The position numbers and the translations under genes were made by a program. Source: Propionibacteriaceae bacterium UBA6122 (GTDB lineage Bacteria > Actinomycetota > Actinomycetes > Propionibacteriales > Propionibacteriaceae). Taken from it: a stretch of 9,078 nucleotides of DNA. Numbering within the stretch: the first letter of the stretch is position 1; every line of letters starts with the position of its first letter. The notes beneath the pieces are model-generated. The model did no database searches, had not been told where the DNA came from, and saw nothing but the letters and a program-made list of their open reading frames with translations. This document shows positions 6,845-9,078 of this stretch, in pieces. The stretch is from assembly GCA_002428365.1 (NCBI GenBank), contig DIVW01000024.1:58546-67623 (forward strand), read 5' to 3'.

Positions 6845-8776
6845 TCAGTCCATGACCTGGGTATCAACCCGTACCCGGATCGACGCCTCTTTGCGAGCCG
6901 CCCGGACGGCCGCGACCGCCTTCACCGCGGCCACCAACTGCCCAGCATGGGCCAGGGCGCAGCGCAAGGTAAGTCGGTGCAGTTCATCTTCACCGCCGAC
7001 CTCGAACGGCCCGAGCATGGTGACGCCCTCGGGCACTTCCAGGGCGACCACTACCGCGGTCAGGGCGTCCACAGTGCCCTCGATGGTGACCATCTTCACC
7101 GCCGGCGGGAAGCCAGCCTCGGTTCGCTGGGCCAACTCACCTACGGCATAACCCACCGGGTCAAGCCGCACCAGAGCCTGCACCTCGCGCAGGCCTGGCT
7201 GCCCGACCACCAACACGGTGCCACCAGCTACCGCCGGACGCACCTTGGCCACCACCGCTAGCCAGCGGCGCAGCGATTCCTCCCCGGCCCGCAGATCGGC
7301 CCGGCCCAACATCAGCTCGGCGTCCAATAGGACGGCCGCCGCGTAGCCGCCCGCTGCGCTTGGGGCCGCGCCCGGAGTTGCCAACACCAGCGCTGGCTTG
7401 TCGGGCACTTCCGGCAGCCGCCGCTCAGCACTGGACTGAATCACACTCACCCCCGGGAAGGCCTTGCCCAACTCCTCCGCGGTGCGAGAGACCCCCACCA
7501 CTGGGCTACGCAACCGATGACCGCCACATCCCGGGCAGCTCCATGCGGTCAGCGGCGGTCCGCACCACCGACAGGTTGGGCCACTACCGCCGTCGGTGAG
7601 TGGCTGCCCACAACGTCCGCATTTGGCCGGTTCGCGACATTGCGCACACACCAGCAGTGGAAAATACCCAGCCCGCGGCACCTGGACCAGCACCGGCCCG
7701 GCGATCAGTCCGGCACGGACGACCTCGAAAGCTTCCTTTGGTAGCCGGGTTACCTCCGCCAACGGATCGCGGGCACTGGAAACTGCCATCGGCCGCACCG
7801 CTGCACAATCGAGGCGAGTCTGGGTGGGCGGCAGCTCCAGGGCAGCCAGCCAGCCCTTGGTAACCAGCTGTTGTATCTCTGCGGTGCGATTATGCGCGGC
7901 CAGTAGCAGCGCGCAGCCCTCCCGATGGGCCCGCAGCGCGGCTACCTCGCGAGTGTGCCAGTACGGCGCGTGCGGCTCGGCATAGGAGTCGTTGCCGTCA
8001 TCCCACAATGCGATCAGACCGAGATCGGCCACTGGTGCGAACACCGCAGCCCTGGTGCCGAGCACCAGCTTCACCTGCCCGCGGGCCGCAGCCAAGAAGC
8101 TTCGGTAGCGCGCTGACGGTCCGGCATCCGCGCTCAGTACGGCGTAGCTACCCGCGCCGAATCTGGCCGCACAGGCCGCATCCAGGCGTTCCAGGTGGAC
8201 GGCATCCGGCGCCAGCAGCAGGGCCCCTCGGCCTTGTGCCAGCGCCACTGCCGCGGCCTCGGCGAAGCCAGCCGCCCAATCGCCGATAGCGCTCGGCGTC
8301 GGCGCTACCGTCCAGGCGGCCCGCAGCCGCCCGTCCGCACCTAGGGCAGCCAGGAACCGGTCACCGCCGGGGTAGGCGCCCAGCACCTTGCCGGCGATCG
8401 GTTCATTTCGTGGAACGGGGCGAGGTGAAGTGCTGGCCTTCTCGGTGGCGGCGTGGCGCGGCGGCACCGCCGTGCGAACCACGTCAGCGAAGCTCCCGGC
8501 GTAGTGATCGGCGACATCACGCACCAAGGCGGCCACCGCAGTGCTCAAGACCGGCTCCGGCGAAACCACCTTGACCACCTCAGCCAGCTCGGTGCGCTCC
8601 CCCGGCTCAGTTCGGGCCAGCACGAAACCGTCGCGTAGCCGTCCAGCGAATCGCACCTTCACCCGAACCCCGGGTTGGGCCACTTCGGCCAGCGCGGCCG
8701 GTACCGCGTAGTCGAAAGGTCGATCGAGGTTTGCCAACGGCACCTCCACCGCCACCTTTGCCACCGACCGCTCCAT
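6845..8776 (-). CDS. priA: Primosomal protein N' PriA, actinobacterial helicase-deficient form
   Basis: In other bacteria PriA recognises stalled or repaired forks and reloads the replisome as a 3'-5' helicase. This 643-residue protein has the expected N-terminal DNA-binding domain (VEVPLANLDRPFDYAVP, 10-26) and all eight zinc-binding cysteines in four pairs: C377/C380, C386/C389, C402/C405 and C414/C417, with spacing like E. coli PriA. The helicase motors are decayed. Where GxTGSGKT should precede the LAQGRGALLLAP segment (179-190) the sequence reads VAPTPSAIGDW (157-167), the DEEH box position reads ALWDDGND (256-263), and no arginine-finger motif QVAGRAGR is found. This is the known actinobacterial form, so a structural or loading role rather than unwinding is likely. 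The ATG at 8776 fits the family N terminus. It follows metK by 30 bases and precedes the hydrolase gene by 29 bases. Confidence 0.93.
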   Translation of the reverse strand: MERSVAKVAVEVPLANLDRPFDYAVPAALAEVAQPGVRVKVRFAGRLRDGFVLARTEPGERTELAEVVKVVSPEPVLSTAVAALVRDVADHYAGSFADVVRTAVPPRHAATEKASTSPRPVPRNEPIAGKVLGAYPGGDRFLAALGADGRLRAAWTVAPTPSAIGDWAAGFAEAAAVALAQGRGALLLAPDAVHLERLDAACAARFGAGSYAVLSADAGPSARYRSFLAAARGQVKLVLGTRAAVFAPVADLGLIALWDDGNDSYAEPHAPYWHTREVAALRAHREGCALLLAAHNRTAEIQQLVTKGWLAALELPPTQTRLDCAAVRPMAVSSARDPLAEVTRLPKEAFEVVRAGLIAGPVLVQVPRAGYFPLLVCAQCREPAKCGRCGQPLTDGGSGPTCRWCGPPLTAWSCPGCGGHRLRSPVVGVSRTAEELGKAFPGVSVIQSSAERRLPEVPDKPALVLATPGAAPSAAGGYAAAVLLDAELMLGRADLRAGEESLRRWLAVVAKVRPAVAGGTVLVVGQPGLREVQALVRLDPVGYAVGELAQRTEAGFPPAVKMVTIEGTVDALTAVVVALEVPEGVTMLGPFEVGGEDELHRLTLRCALAHAGQLVAAVKAVAAVRAARKEASIRVRVDTQVMD

Positions 8777-8783
8777 GGCCGGA

Positions 8784-8789
8784 ATGCTA
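8784..8789 (-). promoter_or_regulatory. Putative -10 element of leaderless priA promoter (TAGCAT)
   Basis: In the 30-base gap between metK and priA, TAGCAT (within TTATAGCAT) ends seven bases before the priA ATG. The spacer TCCGGCC has no Shine-Dalgarno core. The gap has no room for a conventional leader, and the local A/T-rich patch stands out against the G/C-rich surroundings. Confidence 0.5.
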
Positions 8790-8806
8790 TAAGGCCGCGC
8801 TGACGA

Positions 8807-9078
8807 TCAGCCCTTGACCGCCTTGGCCAGTGCCTCGGCCCGGTCGACGCGTTCCCAGTTCATCACGTCCAGTTCACGCCCGAAGTGCCCGTAGTTCGTC
8901 ACCTGGGAGTAAATCGGCCGGATCAGATCAAGATCGCGAATGATCGCGGCTGGACGTAGATCGAAGGTGGCCAGCACCGCGTCGGTGATCTGGGACACCG
9001 GCACTGTTTCGGTGCCAAAGCACTCGGTGTAGAAGCCGACCGGATGGGCTCGACCGATGGCATAGGCCACCTGCACCT
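8807..9078 (-). CDS. metK: S-adenosylmethionine synthase (methionine adenosyltransferase), C-terminal 89 residues, cut by window edge
   Basis: MetK makes S-adenosylmethionine from methionine and ATP. Only the C-terminal end is visible: VQVAYAIGRAHPVGFY at the window edge, then the conserved block RPIYSQVTNYGHFGREL followed by NWERVDRAEAL and the stop at 8807-8809. These are recognisable MetK C-terminal features (the usual text is close to YGHFGR followed by WE). The start codon and the ATP and methionine binding motifs lie beyond 9078. Two leftover bases (9077-9078) belong to the preceding codon. It is the first visible gene of the minus-strand run, with priA starting 30 bases after its stop. 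Its product supplies the cofactor used by RsmB and for MetH reactivation. Confidence 0.95.
   Translation of the reverse strand, partial: VQVAYAIGRAHPVGFYTECFGTETVPVSQITDAVLATFDLRPAAIIRDLDLIRPIYSQVTNYGHFGRELDVMNWERVDRAEALAKAVKG

Noticed and set aside
6845..8776. priA as a frameshifted or damaged gene because its helicase motifs are missing
   Set aside because: The frame is continuous over 643 codons, and loss of the motifs matches the known actinobacterial PriA form, so it is not a pseudogene.
8799..8811. GCTGA-CGA-TCAGC inverted repeat overlapping the metK stop codon, considered as a terminator
   Set aside because: It has only five base pairs, a 3-base loop and no following U tract, and priA starts just downstream. 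It is too weak to call.

Overview
This window reads as a high-GC actinobacterial (Actinomycetota) chromosome segment. The reasons are G/C-rich third codon positions, a PriA protein without helicase motifs (typical of actinobacteria), and a PAC2-family gene divergent from metH, an arrangement I recall from mycobacteria. I cannot name a genus. All of it looks like core housekeeping DNA: I see no insertion sequence, prophage, CRISPR array, tRNA or rRNA. It is also very compact. Summing the gaps gives about 124 non-coding bases out of 9078 (about 1.4%), and no gap exceeds 38 bases.

Layout from left to right: (1) 1-2215, minus strand, the N-terminal 738 codons of cobalamin-dependent methionine synthase MetH, cut by the window edge inside the B12-binding motif. 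(2) 2216-2253, a 38-base divergent intergenic region. (3) 2254-3093, plus strand, a PAC2-family protein and the only plus-strand gene. (4) 3101-9078, minus strand, a tightly packed run transcribed in the order metK (C-terminal end only), priA, a nitrilase-superfamily amidohydrolase, fmt, rsmB, rpe. Its gaps are 30, 29 and 10 bases, then a 4-base overlap, then 10 bases. The PAC2 gene and rpe converge tail to tail with 7 bases between their stop codons.

Several genes share one-carbon chemistry. MetH regenerates methionine from homocysteine with methyl-tetrahydrofolate, MetK turns methionine into S-adenosylmethionine, RsmB spends S-adenosylmethionine on 16S rRNA, and Fmt uses 10-formyl-tetrahydrofolate to formylate initiator Met-tRNA. 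PriA (replication restart) and Rpe (pentose phosphate pathway) are common neighbours of fmt/rsmB in bacteria.

I found no clearly new biological system. The most notable signal is at the gene starts. All six genes that begin in the window with an ATG have a TAnnnT hexamer ending 6 or 7 bases before that ATG, and the seventh (rsmB, GTG) has the near-match TAGGAC at the same place. This is what actinobacterial -10 elements of leaderless transcripts look like, so almost every gene here, even inside the apparent operon, may have its own leaderless promoter. At two junctions (nit/fmt and rsmB/rpe) the TAG stop codon of the upstream gene forms the first three bases of the hexamer.
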